Shown here piece after piece: positions 40,006-49,318 of a stretch of DNA of 64,000 nt. The notes beneath the pieces were generated by a model that saw only the letters and a program-made list of their open reading frames with translations, searched no databases and had not been told where the DNA came from. Where the stretch lies: NCBI RefSeq assembly GCF_024168825.1, contig NZ_JALJWH010000001.1:1612001-1676000 (forward strand). Direction: 5' to 3'. Positions within the stretch are counted from its first letter, which is position 1, and every line of letters begins with the position of its first letter. The position numbers and the translations under genes are program-made. This stretch comes from Paenarthrobacter sp. A20 (GTDB taxonomy: Bacteria; Actinomycetota; Actinomycetes; Actinomycetales; Micrococcaceae).

Positions 40006-40793
40006 GCTTCCGCCTGGCCGTATGCGCTGAAATGCTCTACGGCGAACTGCCCTTGACGGAGCGGGTGAAGAGGATCCACGGGCAAGGGTTCGAGGTGGAG
40101 CTGTGGGACACCCGCGGCCGGGATGTCGCGGCCCTGGCAGCAACAGGTGCCCGGTTCTCGTCGATGAGCGGCTATTTTGGCGGCAGCCTTACTGATCCCG
40201 GCGGTGCCGAGGACGTGCTGGCGTCCGCGGAGAAGTTGATTCCCGTGGCGCTTGAACTTGGCGTCGAGCGGATGGTGGTCCACCCTGCGGAGCTCGGGGA
40301 GGGAGGCAGGGCTGTCCGACCGGTTCACCGGTCTACCGGTGAGATGTGGCTGACCGGTCGAAGCACCCTCGAACGCCTGGGGGCGCTGGGCGAGAAGCAC
40401 GGAGTGACCTTCGCGCTTGAGAACCTGAACACCATCCTGGACCACCCTGGAATCCCATTGGCGCGGGCCAAGGACACTTTGGCGCTGGTCTCCGCAGTTA
40501 ACCACCCCAATGTCAGGATGATGCTGGACCTGTATCACGCCCAAATCGGCGAGGGAAACCTGATCGAACTTGTCCGGGCCGCGTTGCCCTGGATCGGAGA
40601 AATACAGGTGGCTGACGTCCCCGGCCGTTGCGAACCCGGCACCGGGGAAGTCAACTACCGCGGCGTCGCAGATGCTCTTCAGAAGGCCGGATACGCGGGG
40701 GTCATAGGCCTCGAGGCGAAGGCCGACGGGGGAGAGGACCTGCAATCAGGTGATGCCGCGCTGGCGGCTTTCCGTGCGGCCTTTGAAGGCTAG
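40002..40793 (+). CDS. Hydroxypyruvate-isomerase-like TIM-barrel protein
   Basis: 263 residues. Divalent-metal TIM barrel of the AP-endonuclease-2 superfamily: FALENLNTILDHPGIPLARA (metal Glu), RMMLDLYHAQIGEGNLIELV (Asp/His) and GYAGVIGLEAKADGG (final Glu). Family members isomerise hydroxypyruvate or keto sugars or epimerise. Coupled to the dehydrogenase through ATGA. Two enzymes without a dedicated transporter suggests the substrate enters through another system. Confidence 0.88.
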   Translation: MSFRLAVCAEMLYGELPLTERVKRIHGQGFEVELWDTRGRDVAALAATGARFSSMSGYFGGSLTDPGGAEDVLASAEKLIPVALELGVERMVVHPAELGEGGRAVRPVHRSTGEMWLTGRSTLERLGALGEKHGVTFALENLNTILDHPGIPLARAKDTLALVSAVNHPNVRMMLDLYHAQIGEGNLIELVRAALPWIGEIQVADVPGRCEPGTGEVNYRGVADALQKAGYAGVIGLEAKADGGEDLQSGDAALAAFRAAFEG

Positions 40794-40950
40794 CCAAGAG
40801 CAGCCTGCCCGCGGGCCCGGGACGGCACCGAACGCCCTCGCGTTGGCCGTAACTGGCGCCAGGGCGCTGCATCCAGGGAGAAAAACTCGCGTAGCATCAA
40901 GGAAAACCGGTCAGTCGCTGCGCCGGTCAACACTGTAGCTAGGGGGCGTA

Positions 40951-41952
40951 TTGCGCGCAACGGTCAAGGACGTGGCGCGCCGTGCAGGGGTTTCGCCCAA
41001 AACGGTCTCGAACGTGATGAACGGTGTGGTCCCTGTCAGCGCTCCTACCCGGCTCCGGGTTGAACAGGCCATGGCGGAACTGGATTACGTACCCAATCTT
41101 TCTGCGCGCGGACTGCGGAATGGCCGCTCCGGGGTTATTGCCCTCGCTTTGCCGGACCTGGCAACACCGTACTCGGCGGAGGTGGCCCACCATATTGTGG
41201 AGGTGGCCCATGAGCAGGGCTGGATTGTCCAGATTGAGGAAACGGGCTCGGACCCGCGCCGCGAGCAGGAACTGATGACCCGGGCCCGCTCCAACCTGAT
41301 CGACGGATTGATCCTCAATCCCGTGGTGTTGGATGAGAGTGCGGTCAAGGTTGGAGTGGCCCTGCCTCCTGTGGTTCTTTTGGGCGAGGTGACGCAGCAG
41401 CTGGCCGATCGGGTCTTTGTGAACAGCCTGACGGCGGCCCGGGACATGACGCTGGCGCTGGCCAAGCCCGGGCGTCGGCGCATTGCGGTCCTTGGAACAA
41501 CCCAGGGGCGAGGATCTGCGGCGGCCATCCAGCGTACCCAAGGGTATGAAGCCGCTTTGGACATCCTGAGTATTCCGCGGGATGAGTCGCTGCTGATTCC
41601 TTGCGAAAAGTGGACGCCCGAAACCGCCGCCAAAGCCCTGGAGGCTTATCTGGAGACGCATCCTGTCCCAGAGGCTCTCTTCTGTTTCACCGACTCCATG
41701 GCGATTGGTGCCCTGAGCGTGCTCTGGAAGAGGGGTTTGCGGATCCCTGAGGAAATCGCGGTGGCGGGTTTCGATGATATTGCCGATGGCCGCTACGCCG
41801 TCCCTTCCCTGACGACCGTCTCCTTTGACAAGCGAACCATTGCCAGCGAAGCCCTGCGTCTCCTCACGGAGCGCATGGGCGACCGGGGCCAGGGCCAGCG
41901 CCTCGTTGAAATCGAGTACAGCATTGTGGAGCGGGACAGCAGCAAGGCCTGA
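40951..41952 (+). CDS. LacI-family repressor of the arabinoside operon
   Basis: 333 residues, TTG start at 40951 preceded by GGGGG. HTH ATVKDVARRAGVSPKTVSNV, then sensor domain (GVIALALPDLATPYSAEVAH ... AVAGFDDIADGRYAVPSLTT). Lies immediately upstream of the ABC transporter and GH51 gene on the same strand; two LacI-type palindromes in the 184-bp gap are its likely targets. By context the ligand is arabinose or an arabino-oligosaccharide. Confidence 0.9.
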   Translation: MRATVKDVARRAGVSPKTVSNVMNGVVPVSAPTRLRVEQAMAELDYVPNLSARGLRNGRSGVIALALPDLATPYSAEVAHHIVEVAHEQGWIVQIEETGSDPRREQELMTRARSNLIDGLILNPVVLDESAVKVGVALPPVVLLGEVTQQLADRVFVNSLTAARDMTLALAKPGRRRIAVLGTTQGRGSAAAIQRTQGYEAALDILSIPRDESLLIPCEKWTPETAAKALEAYLETHPVPEALFCFTDSMAIGALSVLWKRGLRIPEEIAVAGFDDIADGRYAVPSLTTVSFDKRTIASEALRLLTERMGDRGQGQRLVEIEYSIVERDSSKA

Positions 41953-41970
41953 AACGAGAGCCGGTCACCA

Positions 41971-42021
41971 AATTGTGTGCGCTAACAATTTTCTCTTGCC
42001 CAGTCTATTACATCGATGTAA
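41971..42021. promoter_or_regulatory. Two LacI-type operators before the arabinoside transporter
   Basis: AATTGTGTGCGCTAACAATT at 41971-41990 is an 8-of-10 palindrome with the GCTAACAA half seen in many LacI/GalR targets. TTACATCGATGTAA at 42008-42021 is a perfect 14-bp palindrome. Both lie upstream of the GTG of the binding protein. Confidence 0.72.
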
Positions 42022-42136
42022 TGTGAGACCTGCGTCACCCCCGGGCCACCTATTACCGAGTGTGGGGACGCGCCGGAGCCGGATCTTGAGCAACACAGCA
42101 GTGACCTTTCAGCGGACCCATCCAAAGGAGTGACGG

Positions 42137-43471
42137 GTGAAGCAGTTTGAATCTTTGACCGGGAAACAGTTGTCCCGGAGACAGTTATTGACAGGTTCCG
42201 CCCTTCTTGGCGGGGGGCTCCTGGCAACCGGCCTCAGCGGTTGTGGAGGGGCCGCCCAGGCTGCGGCCGTCCAGGACATTGGGTTCTGGCACCTCCTCTC
42301 CGGCGGTGACGGCATCAAAATGCAGGCCATGATCAACGCGGCCAACCAGGCCAATCCCGGTTTCAAGGTGCACCCCACGGTGCTTGCCTGGGGGCCTCCG
42401 TATTACACCAAATTGGCCATGGCATCGGCAGGAGGCCGCCCACCGGAGGTGGCCATCATGCACGCCAGCCGGGTGCCCGGTTATGCGCCGGGCGGACTCA
42501 TCGATCCGTGGGACCTGGACCTTCTTGCCGAGAACGGGGTGACGGCATCCGACTTCGCTCCCAGAATCTGGGAGAAGAGCCAGCATGGCGGCAAGGTCTT
42601 CTCCATCGCCTTGGACTCACACCCGTTCGTGATGTTCTACAACACAGATGTTGCAGGCAAAGCGGGCGTCCTGGGCAGCAACGGGCAGCTTCAGGAGGTG
42701 AGCTCTCCGGACGAGTTCAAAGCCATGGCCTTGGAAATGCAGAAAGTGACCAAGGCCCACGGCCTGTCCTTCGGCTACCTGGGCAGTGGGTCGCAGATGT
42801 GGCGCCTGTTCTACACCCTCTACAAGCAGCATGGCGTGGACATGGAACTGACGCCGGGCCAGCCTATGAAGGTGGACCGGGACGCGGCCATTGAGTCGCT
42901 GGAATTCATGGCTTCACTGTTTGACGACACCATCGCAGCCCAGGCCGGAGACATCAGCACCGGCATCGCCGAGTTCGCCCGCGGCGGCTCGGGAATGTTG
43001 TTCAGCGGTGTCTGGGAACTTCCCACCATGAAGAAAGCCGGCATCCCCGTTGACGCCGCCACCATTCCCACGCTGTACGGGACGCCGGCCTCCTACGCCG
43101 ACTCGCACTCGTTCGTCCTGCCGCGCCAACTCAACGTCAACGAGGACAAGCGCAGGGATGTCTACAAGTTTGTCACCGACGTCCTGAAGGGATCGCTGTC
43201 CTGGGCAGAAGCCGGACACATTCCCGGGTACCAGCCTGTGGTCCAGTCGCAGGCGTACCGCGAACTCACCCCGCAGATTCACTACGCCAACGCGGCGGAC
43301 ATCATTGCCTACGATCCCGAAGCCTGGTTCAGCGGCTCCGGCTCGGACTGGCAGACCTACTTCGCCGAGAACGTCCAGAACGTGCTCCTGGGAAGGGACA
43401 AGGCATCGGCAGGATGGGATGCCTTCGAACAACGCACCAACACCCTCCTCTCCCGTCCCAACCCGGTCTGA
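42137..43471 (+). CDS. ABC sugar-binding lipoprotein (family 1)
   Basis: 444 residues from GTG 42137. The leader SRRQLLTGSALLGGGLLATG has a twin-arginine start and ends in a lipobox LSGC, so it is probably a Tat-exported lipoprotein. The mature part is a family-1 extracellular solute-binding protein (FWHLLSGGDGIKMQAMINAA, PFVMFYNTDVAGKAG, GMLFSGVWELP). Expected to deliver arabino-oligosaccharides to the two permeases downstream; substrate inferred from the GH51 gene. Confidence 0.9.
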   Translation: MKQFESLTGKQLSRRQLLTGSALLGGGLLATGLSGCGGAAQAAAVQDIGFWHLLSGGDGIKMQAMINAANQANPGFKVHPTVLAWGPPYYTKLAMASAGGRPPEVAIMHASRVPGYAPGGLIDPWDLDLLAENGVTASDFAPRIWEKSQHGGKVFSIALDSHPFVMFYNTDVAGKAGVLGSNGQLQEVSSPDEFKAMALEMQKVTKAHGLSFGYLGSGSQMWRLFYTLYKQHGVDMELTPGQPMKVDRDAAIESLEFMASLFDDTIAAQAGDISTGIAEFARGGSGMLFSGVWELPTMKKAGIPVDAATIPTLYGTPASYADSHSFVLPRQLNVNEDKRRDVYKFVTDVLKGSLSWAEAGHIPGYQPVVQSQAYRELTPQIHYANAADIIAYDPEAWFSGSGSDWQTYFAENVQNVLLGRDKASAGWDAFEQRTNTLLSRPNPV

Positions 43472-43506
43472 CCGGCCCACGCACCGAGCGACAAAGGAGT
43501 CCTTTC

Positions 43507-44427
43507 ATGAGTACCTCTACGCTGTCCCGGCCGAGGCCGGAGACCCTGCGCAAACCCGGGAGCCGATCCCGCAGCAACGTGAGCGGATGGGCGTTCGCCA
43601 CCCCGTTCCTGGTGTTCTTCCTCGTTTTCCTCGTCTGGCCCATCCTCTACGGCTTCTACATGAGCCTCACGGGCAAGTCCCTGACCGGGGCCAATGACAG
43701 CCTGATCGGTTTCGCCAACTACGCCGAGGCATTGGCCGACGCAGATATGTGGCGGTCCCTGGGCAACACCCTCTACTTCACGGTGATCAGCACCGTACCC
43801 CTGGTCCTCGTGGCCCTGGTCATGGCCGCATTGCTCAACGTGGGGCTTCCTGCCCAGTGGCTGTGGCGGCTCTCCTACTTTGCACCGTACCTGCTGGCCT
43901 CCACGGTGGTTTCACTGTTCTTCACCTGGATGTACAACCCGCAGCTTGGCCTGATCAACGAGTTCCTGACGGGAATCGGTCTCCCCAGGGTTGCCTGGCT
44001 GAACGATCCGAACGTGGCCATGTGGGCCATTGTGATCGCCACACTTTGGTGGACTGTGGGCTTCAACTTCCTGCTCTACCTGGCCGCCATGCAAAACATC
44101 CCGGCCCAGCACTATGAAGCGGCATCGCTGGACGGCGCCGGAGCCTGGCGCCAGTTCTTCTCCATTACGCTGCCGCAGCTCACCCCCACCACCGTGATGA
44201 TTGTGCTCCTCCAGATCCTGGCGTCACTGAAGATTTTCGATCAGGTGTACCAAATGACCGCAGGCGGGCCGGCAGGATCCACCCGCCCCGTGGTGCAGTA
44301 CATCTTTGAAACCGGGTTCACCGGCTACCGGCTGGGCTACTCCGCAGCCATCTCCTACATCTTCTTCGGACTGATCGTGGTTGTTTCTGTCATGCAGTTC
44401 GTCATCACCCGCCGCAGGAGCGCATAA
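43507..44427 (+). CDS. ABC sugar permease, MalF type
   Basis: 306 residues, six transmembrane segments, ATG 43507 with AAAGGAG upstream. The EAA loop YEAASLDGAGAWRQFFSITL that docks the ATPase is intact. No ATPase gene is in the operon, so a shared MsiK-type ATPase is expected, as common in actinobacteria. Two bases before the next permease. Confidence 0.92.
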   Translation: MSTSTLSRPRPETLRKPGSRSRSNVSGWAFATPFLVFFLVFLVWPILYGFYMSLTGKSLTGANDSLIGFANYAEALADADMWRSLGNTLYFTVISTVPLVLVALVMAALLNVGLPAQWLWRLSYFAPYLLASTVVSLFFTWMYNPQLGLINEFLTGIGLPRVAWLNDPNVAMWAIVIATLWWTVGFNFLLYLAAMQNIPAQHYEAASLDGAGAWRQFFSITLPQLTPTTVMIVLLQILASLKIFDQVYQMTAGGPAGSTRPVVQYIFETGFTGYRLGYSAAISYIFFGLIVVVSVMQFVITRRRSA

Positions 44428-44429
44428 CC

Positions 44430-45332
44430 ATGGCAACCCCTACCCTGACCCGTCCCGCCCCCAGCACCACCACCGGTAACAGCCCCAAGATCCGCCAACC
44501 CCGCAAGAAACTGACGGTGGGCAGGATCGCGGCCATCGTGGTCGCCGCCTTTATTGCCGTACTGTGGCTGATCCCGTTCGCGTGGGCCACCGCCACCGCT
44601 TTCAAGACCGAGACGGATGCCGCAGCTCCGGACGTCACCTGGCTGCCGCCGTCGGGCTTCACTCCTGAAGCGTTCGTCAAGGTGTTCCAAGACGGCAACA
44701 TCCCGCTCTGGACATGGAACTCGCTCTACACCTCGGCGGCCATCACGGCCATCACCCTGGTGATCTCGGCACTGGTGGCATATGCACTGTCGCGGATCGA
44801 TTTCAGGGGGAAGAAGGTGCTGATGACCGTGATCATCGCGTCCATCATCATCCCGCCGCCCGTGCTGATCATCCCGCTGTTTTACCAAATGCTGGCGCTG
44901 AACCTGATAGATACCTCGTGGGCCATCATCCTGCCGCAGGTCATCCACCCCGCGATGGTGTTCGTGCTGAAGAAGTTCTTCGACCAAATCCCGCGCGAGC
45001 TCGAAGAAGCGGCCGTGATGGACGGCGCCAGCCGCTTGCGCATCTTCACCCAAATCATCCTGCCGTTGTCCCGGCCCATCCTGGCCGCCGTCGCGATCTT
45101 CGTTTTCATCGGCGCGTGGAACAACTTCCTGTGGCCGTTCATCGCCACCAACGACGGCAACCTGCTGACCCTCCCAGTCGGCTTGCAGACCATCAAGAGC
45201 GCCTACGGCATCCAGTACGCGCAGAACATGGCGTCCGCCCTGCTTGCAGCGCTGCCGCTGATCGTCGTCTTCCTGTTCTTCCAACGCCAGATCATCAAGG
45301 GCGTCGCGACGACGGGACTCGCCGGCACCTGA
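44430..45332 (+). CDS. ABC sugar permease, MalG type
   Basis: 300 residues, six transmembrane segments. EAA loop EEAAVMDGASRLRIFTQIIL. The charged start PKIRQPRKKLTVGR is followed by the first helix. Works with the 43507 permease and the 42137 binding protein. Confidence 0.92.
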   Translation: MATPTLTRPAPSTTTGNSPKIRQPRKKLTVGRIAAIVVAAFIAVLWLIPFAWATATAFKTETDAAAPDVTWLPPSGFTPEAFVKVFQDGNIPLWTWNSLYTSAAITAITLVISALVAYALSRIDFRGKKVLMTVIIASIIIPPPVLIIPLFYQMLALNLIDTSWAIILPQVIHPAMVFVLKKFFDQIPRELEEAAVMDGASRLRIFTQIILPLSRPILAAVAIFVFIGAWNNFLWPFIATNDGNLLTLPVGLQTIKSAYGIQYAQNMASALLAALPLIVVFLFFQRQIIKGVATTGLAGT

Positions 45333-45412
45333 CCGGCACCCGGCGCCCACCACCAGTTTCAGAACCCAACAGTTTTCAACACAACAGTTTCAGATCACAA
45401 CCAAGGAGATAC

Positions 45413-46951
45413 ATGTCCCGCGCACGCATCACCCTCGACCGCGACTTCACCATTGGCGAGGTACCCCGACGACTCTTCGGCTCCTTCGTGGAGCACATGG
45501 GCCGCTGCGTCTACACCGGCATCTATGAGCCCGGGCACCCCGAGGCTGACGAAAACGGCTTCCGCCAGGACGTCATGAAGCTGGTCAAGGAACTCGGCGC
45601 CACCGTCATCCGCTACCCCGGTGGCAACTTCGTCTCGGGCTACAACTGGGAAGACGGGATCGGCCCGAAGGAAAACAGGCCGCGCAGGCTCGACGGTGCC
45701 TGGCACACCGTGGAGACCAACGCCTTTGGCCTGCACGAGTTTGTGGACTGGTCCAAGCAGGCCGGTACGGAAATCATGGAAGCCATCAACCTTGGCACCA
45801 GGGGAGTGGATGCTGCCCGCGAGATCGTGGAGTACGCCAACCACCCCGGCGGAACTTACCTGTCCGACCTCCGCGCCAAAAACGGCCACAAGGACCCGTT
45901 CAACATCAAGCTCTGGTGCCTCGGCAACGAGTTGGACGGGCCGTGGCAGATCGGCCACAAGACCGCCGACGAGTATGGCCGGCTGGCACAGGAAGCCGCC
46001 AAAGCCATGCGGTTCGTGGACCCCTCGCTTGAACTGGTGGCCTGCGGCAGTTCCAGCTCCAGCATGCCCACCTTTGGTTCGTGGGAGCAGACCGTCCTCA
46101 CCCACACCTACGACGAAGTGGACTACGTATCCCTCCACGCCTACTACCAGGAACATGAAGGTGACGTGGGCAGCTTCCTTGCCTCCGCCGTCGATACTGA
46201 CTATTTCATTGAGTCAGTGGTGGCCACCGCGGACGCCGTGCGCGCCAAGGGCAAGCACAAGAAGCACATCAACCTGTCCTTCGACGAGTGGAACGTTTGG
46301 TACCAGCGCGGCCTGGACACCGAGGACCAGCCGCACAATGTGGCCAAGGCAGGCTGGCGGGAACACCCGCGCGTTATTGAGGACAAGTACAACGTCACCG
46401 ACGCCGTTGTGGTGGGTACCCTGCTCAATTCGCTGCTCCGCCACGGCGACCGCGTGAAGATCGCCAACCAGGCCCAGTTGGTCAACGTCATTGCGCCGAT
46501 CCTCTCGGAAGAGAACGGGCCGGCGTGGAAGCAGACCATTTTCCACCCGTTCGCACGCATGGCCGAGCTCGCCAAGGGCCAGATCCTGCGGCTCTCGGTG
46601 GACTCGGACAAGTACTCGAATGCGCGGTTTGGCGACACGGACCTGGTGGACGTGAGTGCGACGTGGAACGAGGAGACGGGCCGCGTGGCACTCTTCTTCG
46701 CGAACCGTGGGCTGGAAGAAGCCGCCGACGTCGAGGTAGCTTTGCGCGGTTTCGACGCCCGACAGGTGCTCCGCGCCGAGGTCCTTGAAATCCCCGAGGG
46801 CGGCGACCGCTTGACCGTCAACACCCAGGATCAGCCGCGCCGTGTGGGCCTGACGGCGCTGGAAGGTGTGAAGGCGACTGGCTCGGAGCTACGCCTGACG
46901 CTGCCCGCCTTGTCGTGGGCCGTCGTCGAGCTTGACGTGGTGAAGGGCTAG
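45413..46951 (+). CDS. GH51 alpha-L-arabinofuranosidase
   Basis: 512 residues from ATG 45413 (AAGGAG upstream). GH51 pattern: GSFVEHMGRCVYTGIYEPGH, RYPGGNFVSGYNWEDGIGP, acid/base Glu173 in CLGNELDG, nucleophile Glu292 in SFDEWNVWY, then a C-terminal beta-sandwich. No signal peptide, so it acts in the cytosol on imported arabino-oligosaccharides, releasing L-arabinose. Last gene of the operon; a strong hairpin follows. Confidence 0.95.
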   Translation: MSRARITLDRDFTIGEVPRRLFGSFVEHMGRCVYTGIYEPGHPEADENGFRQDVMKLVKELGATVIRYPGGNFVSGYNWEDGIGPKENRPRRLDGAWHTVETNAFGLHEFVDWSKQAGTEIMEAINLGTRGVDAAREIVEYANHPGGTYLSDLRAKNGHKDPFNIKLWCLGNELDGPWQIGHKTADEYGRLAQEAAKAMRFVDPSLELVACGSSSSSMPTFGSWEQTVLTHTYDEVDYVSLHAYYQEHEGDVGSFLASAVDTDYFIESVVATADAVRAKGKHKKHINLSFDEWNVWYQRGLDTEDQPHNVAKAGWREHPRVIEDKYNVTDAVVVGTLLNSLLRHGDRVKIANQAQLVNVIAPILSEENGPAWKQTIFHPFARMAELAKGQILRLSVDSDKYSNARFGDTDLVDVSATWNEETGRVALFFANRGLEEAADVEVALRGFDARQVLRAEVLEIPEGGDRLTVNTQDQPRRVGLTALEGVKATGSELRLTLPALSWAVVELDVVKG

Positions 46952-46970
46952 CCGCCCACCCGACTGAGTA

Positions 46971-47012
46971 ACAGCAAACGTCGCTATGAGCACTCATAGC
47001 GACGTTTGCTGT
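46971..47012. terminator. Hairpin between convergent GH51 and DsbA-like genes
   Basis: A perfect 20-bp stem (46971-46990 with 46993-47012) around a 2-nt loop, core CAAACGTCGCTATGAG. It separates two convergent genes and is probably a two-way terminator. Confidence 0.72.
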
Positions 47013-47049
47013 CACCTGGTTGGGTTAACGCACGACGGCGGTTGGCTGG

Positions 47050-47748
47050 CTAGATTGCGCAGCCGTCAGGGCCGCAGGCCTCGGCGTCGGAGGCGCCCAC
47101 CGGGATCAGGGGGTTGGCTTCCTGCCAGGCCTGGTTCAGGGCTTGGCTGAAGAGGTCCGCGGGCTGGGCCCCGGAGATGCCGTACTTGCGGTCGATGACG
47201 AAGAACGGGACGCCGGTGACGCCAATGGCGCGGGCCTCATTGATGTCCTGGTTGACCTCTTCCGCGTATTTGTCCGAGGTGAACAGTTCTGCAACTTCGT
47301 TGGCGGGCAGACCGAGGGCGGCACCGAGCTCCGTGAGGTACTCCTGGTTGCCGATGTCCTTGCCGTGCTCAAAGTGGTCGCTGAGCAACTGCTCCTTGGC
47401 GGCGTCCTGGCTTCCGTGGGCAGCGGCGAGATGGATGAGGCGATGGGCGGTGAAGCTGTTGGCCACCACCACCTTGTCGAAGTGGTAATCCAGGCCCTCG
47501 CCCTTGGCCGTCTCGGTGACGTGGGCGAACATCTGCTTGACCTGCTCCGGAGCCATGCCCTTGCGGTTGCTCAGGTAGTCCAGCTCCGTCCCGTCGTAGT
47601 GCTCCGGAACGGAAGGGTCCAGCTGATAGCTCTTCCACTCGATGTCAACGGAGTCGCGGTGCGGGAACTGTGCCAGGGCGGTCTCGAAACGGCGCTTGCC
47701 GATGTAGCACCACGGGCACGCGACGTCTGACCAGATCTCAATCTTCAT
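47050..47748 (-). CDS. DsbA/FrnE-like thiol oxidoreductase
   Basis: 232 residues from ATG 47748 (the frame is open upstream but lacks conserved sequence). MKIEIWSDVACPWCYIGKRR gives the CxxC at Cys11 and Cys14; the helical insert follows, and GVTGVPFFVIDRKYGISGAQ is the cis-Pro region of the thioredoxin fold. No signal peptide, so the FrnE-like cytosolic type. A Cys-containing tail DAEACGPDGCAI could be redox-active or bind metal. Confidence 0.92.
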   Translation of the reverse strand: MKIEIWSDVACPWCYIGKRRFETALAQFPHRDSVDIEWKSYQLDPSVPEHYDGTELDYLSNRKGMAPEQVKQMFAHVTETAKGEGLDYHFDKVVVANSFTAHRLIHLAAAHGSQDAAKEQLLSDHFEHGKDIGNQEYLTELGAALGLPANEVAELFTSDKYAEEVNQDINEARAIGVTGVPFFVIDRKYGISGAQPADLFSQALNQAWQEANPLIPVGASDAEACGPDGCAI

Positions 47749-47895
47749 GCTGTTGGCAACCCTGTAGGCCGGCCGGGCATTCCTTGCACTGCTGTTATTT
47801 TGCTCACCCATTGTTGTTACCACCGAAGCCCAATACTCTTGAAAAGGGTTATGAAGCCAGCCCTTGGACTGGGGGTTTTGCGCGGAGGCTCCAGC

Positions 47896-48930
47896 ATGCG
47901 CATCGGACTCATTGTTGGCCCTTGGTTTACCGTGCCGCCGGAAAAGTACGGCGGAACGGAACGTGTTGTGGACGCCCTCGCCTGCGCGTTGATGACAGCC
48001 GGACACCAAGTTCTGTTAGCCACAACATCGGACAGTACCTGTCCTGTGCCCAGGGTCCCCGACCTCGGAGAGTCAGAACCCGGGGAGCTGGGGACCAGCG
48101 AATCGGAACTGAACCACGTCATCAAGGCCTACGCCGGAATGCACCACGTGGACATCATTCACGACCACACGTTGGCCGGCCCTCTCTACGCTCACCGTCC
48201 ACCGGGGATACCTGTAGTGACTACCATCCATGGGCCCCTCACCGGCCGGACGGCCGGGCTGTACCGTGACATGGCGCGGAACACCGCCATTGTGGCCATA
48301 TCCCATGACCAGTGCAGCGGAGTCCCCGACCTCCCCATCTCGGCTGTCATCCACCACGGCATTGACCTCTCCCAAGTATCTGCGGGTGAAGGAAAGGGTG
48401 GCTACGCGTGCTTCGTGGGCCGGATGTGCCCGGACAAGGGGCTCCTGGAAGCCGTGCACATTTCCCGGAAAGCCGGCGTCCCGCTCCGCATTGCTGCCAA
48501 GATGCACACCCCGGCCGAGAGGGAGTTCCATGACCAGGTGGTGCTACCACTGTTAGGACCCAATGAGGAGTTCCTGGGCGAACTTTCAGACCCGGAGAAA
48601 TATGAGCTCATGGGAGACGCCTTGGTCCTGCTGAACCCCATCCAATGGCCCGAACCCTTCGGCTTGGTGATGATTGAGGCGCTGGCCACCGGAACACCTG
48701 TACTTTCCACCCCCAGGGGGGCCGCTCCGGAAATCCTGACCCACGGACTCAACGGCTTCCTCGCCCCGTCCAATGAGCTGGCCAATTACATGGAAGCCGT
48801 GGCCGGGATCAGCCGGGCAGCGTGCCGCCGCACTGTGGAAGAGCGCTTCACTGCTGCCCGCATGGCGGCAGACCATCTGGAACTCTACGCCCGCGTCTTG
48901 GCCCCCGTGGAGGAAGCTGTTCGCCCTTGA
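47896..48930 (+). CDS. GT4-type glycosyltransferase
   Basis: 344 residues from ATG 47896 (GGAGG seven bases upstream). The N-terminal acceptor-side loop is PPEKYGGTERVVDALACALM; donor-side motifs are YACFVGRMCPDKGLLEAVHI and PEPFGLVMIEALATGTPVLS (EX7E). Family members transfer hexoses from nucleotide sugars. Its stop overlaps the TTG of the following debranching-enzyme relic (TTGA). Confidence 0.9.
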   Translation: MRIGLIVGPWFTVPPEKYGGTERVVDALACALMTAGHQVLLATTSDSTCPVPRVPDLGESEPGELGTSESELNHVIKAYAGMHHVDIIHDHTLAGPLYAHRPPGIPVVTTIHGPLTGRTAGLYRDMARNTAIVAISHDQCSGVPDLPISAVIHHGIDLSQVSAGEGKGGYACFVGRMCPDKGLLEAVHISRKAGVPLRIAAKMHTPAEREFHDQVVLPLLGPNEEFLGELSDPEKYELMGDALVLLNPIQWPEPFGLVMIEALATGTPVLSTPRGAAPEILTHGLNGFLAPSNELANYMEAVAGISRAACRRTVEERFTAARMAADHLELYARVLAPVEEAVRP

Positions 48931-49315
48931 CCGCCTGGAACGCCGATCCGGACGCTGGTACCTCGGAATTCGGTCTCGTGCGGTACGGCTTCGTGAAGGA
49001 AGCCAGCCGGGTTGCGAGCGGACTGTTCGACGCCGCCGAGCACTTTAGCGGTCAACTTCCGGAGCTTTTTCCGGCGCCCTTGCAATTAGCCCGCATCCTG
49101 CTGCGGTCCTACCCAGATTTCACCCGAAACGTCCTGCATTTGGCACCCATCCTGCCTGATTCCTTCGGCACCTTCACCGCGGACAACGACTTGCTGGGGC
49201 GCTCGATGATCACCATCCAGGCGTCCGGCTCCTCAGGGAACGTGACCGGGCACCCTCTGGGCTGGAGTTGAGGTCCGATCCAAGGCCGCCCTTGACAGGG
49301 GAGATGTTCGGTTAG
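48927..49315 (+). pseudogene. Remnant of a glycogen-debranching-type (amylo-1,6-glucosidase) gene
   Basis: Begins TTG 48927 as MTAWNADPDAG, the usual start of such genes beside this glycosyltransferase, then jumps to sequence like the far C-terminal part: GLVRYGFVKEASRVASGLFD, HFSGQLPELF, then LHLAPILPDSFGTFTADNDL and ASGSSGNVTG. The family is about 700 residues; only about 115 remain. The visible frame ends at 49271, while the ending ELRSDPRPPLTGEMFG continues in another frame to 49315. So there are at least two internal deletions and one frameshift. Family recognition is from memory of the conserved ends. Confidence 0.68.
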
Positions 49316-49318
49316 TTT

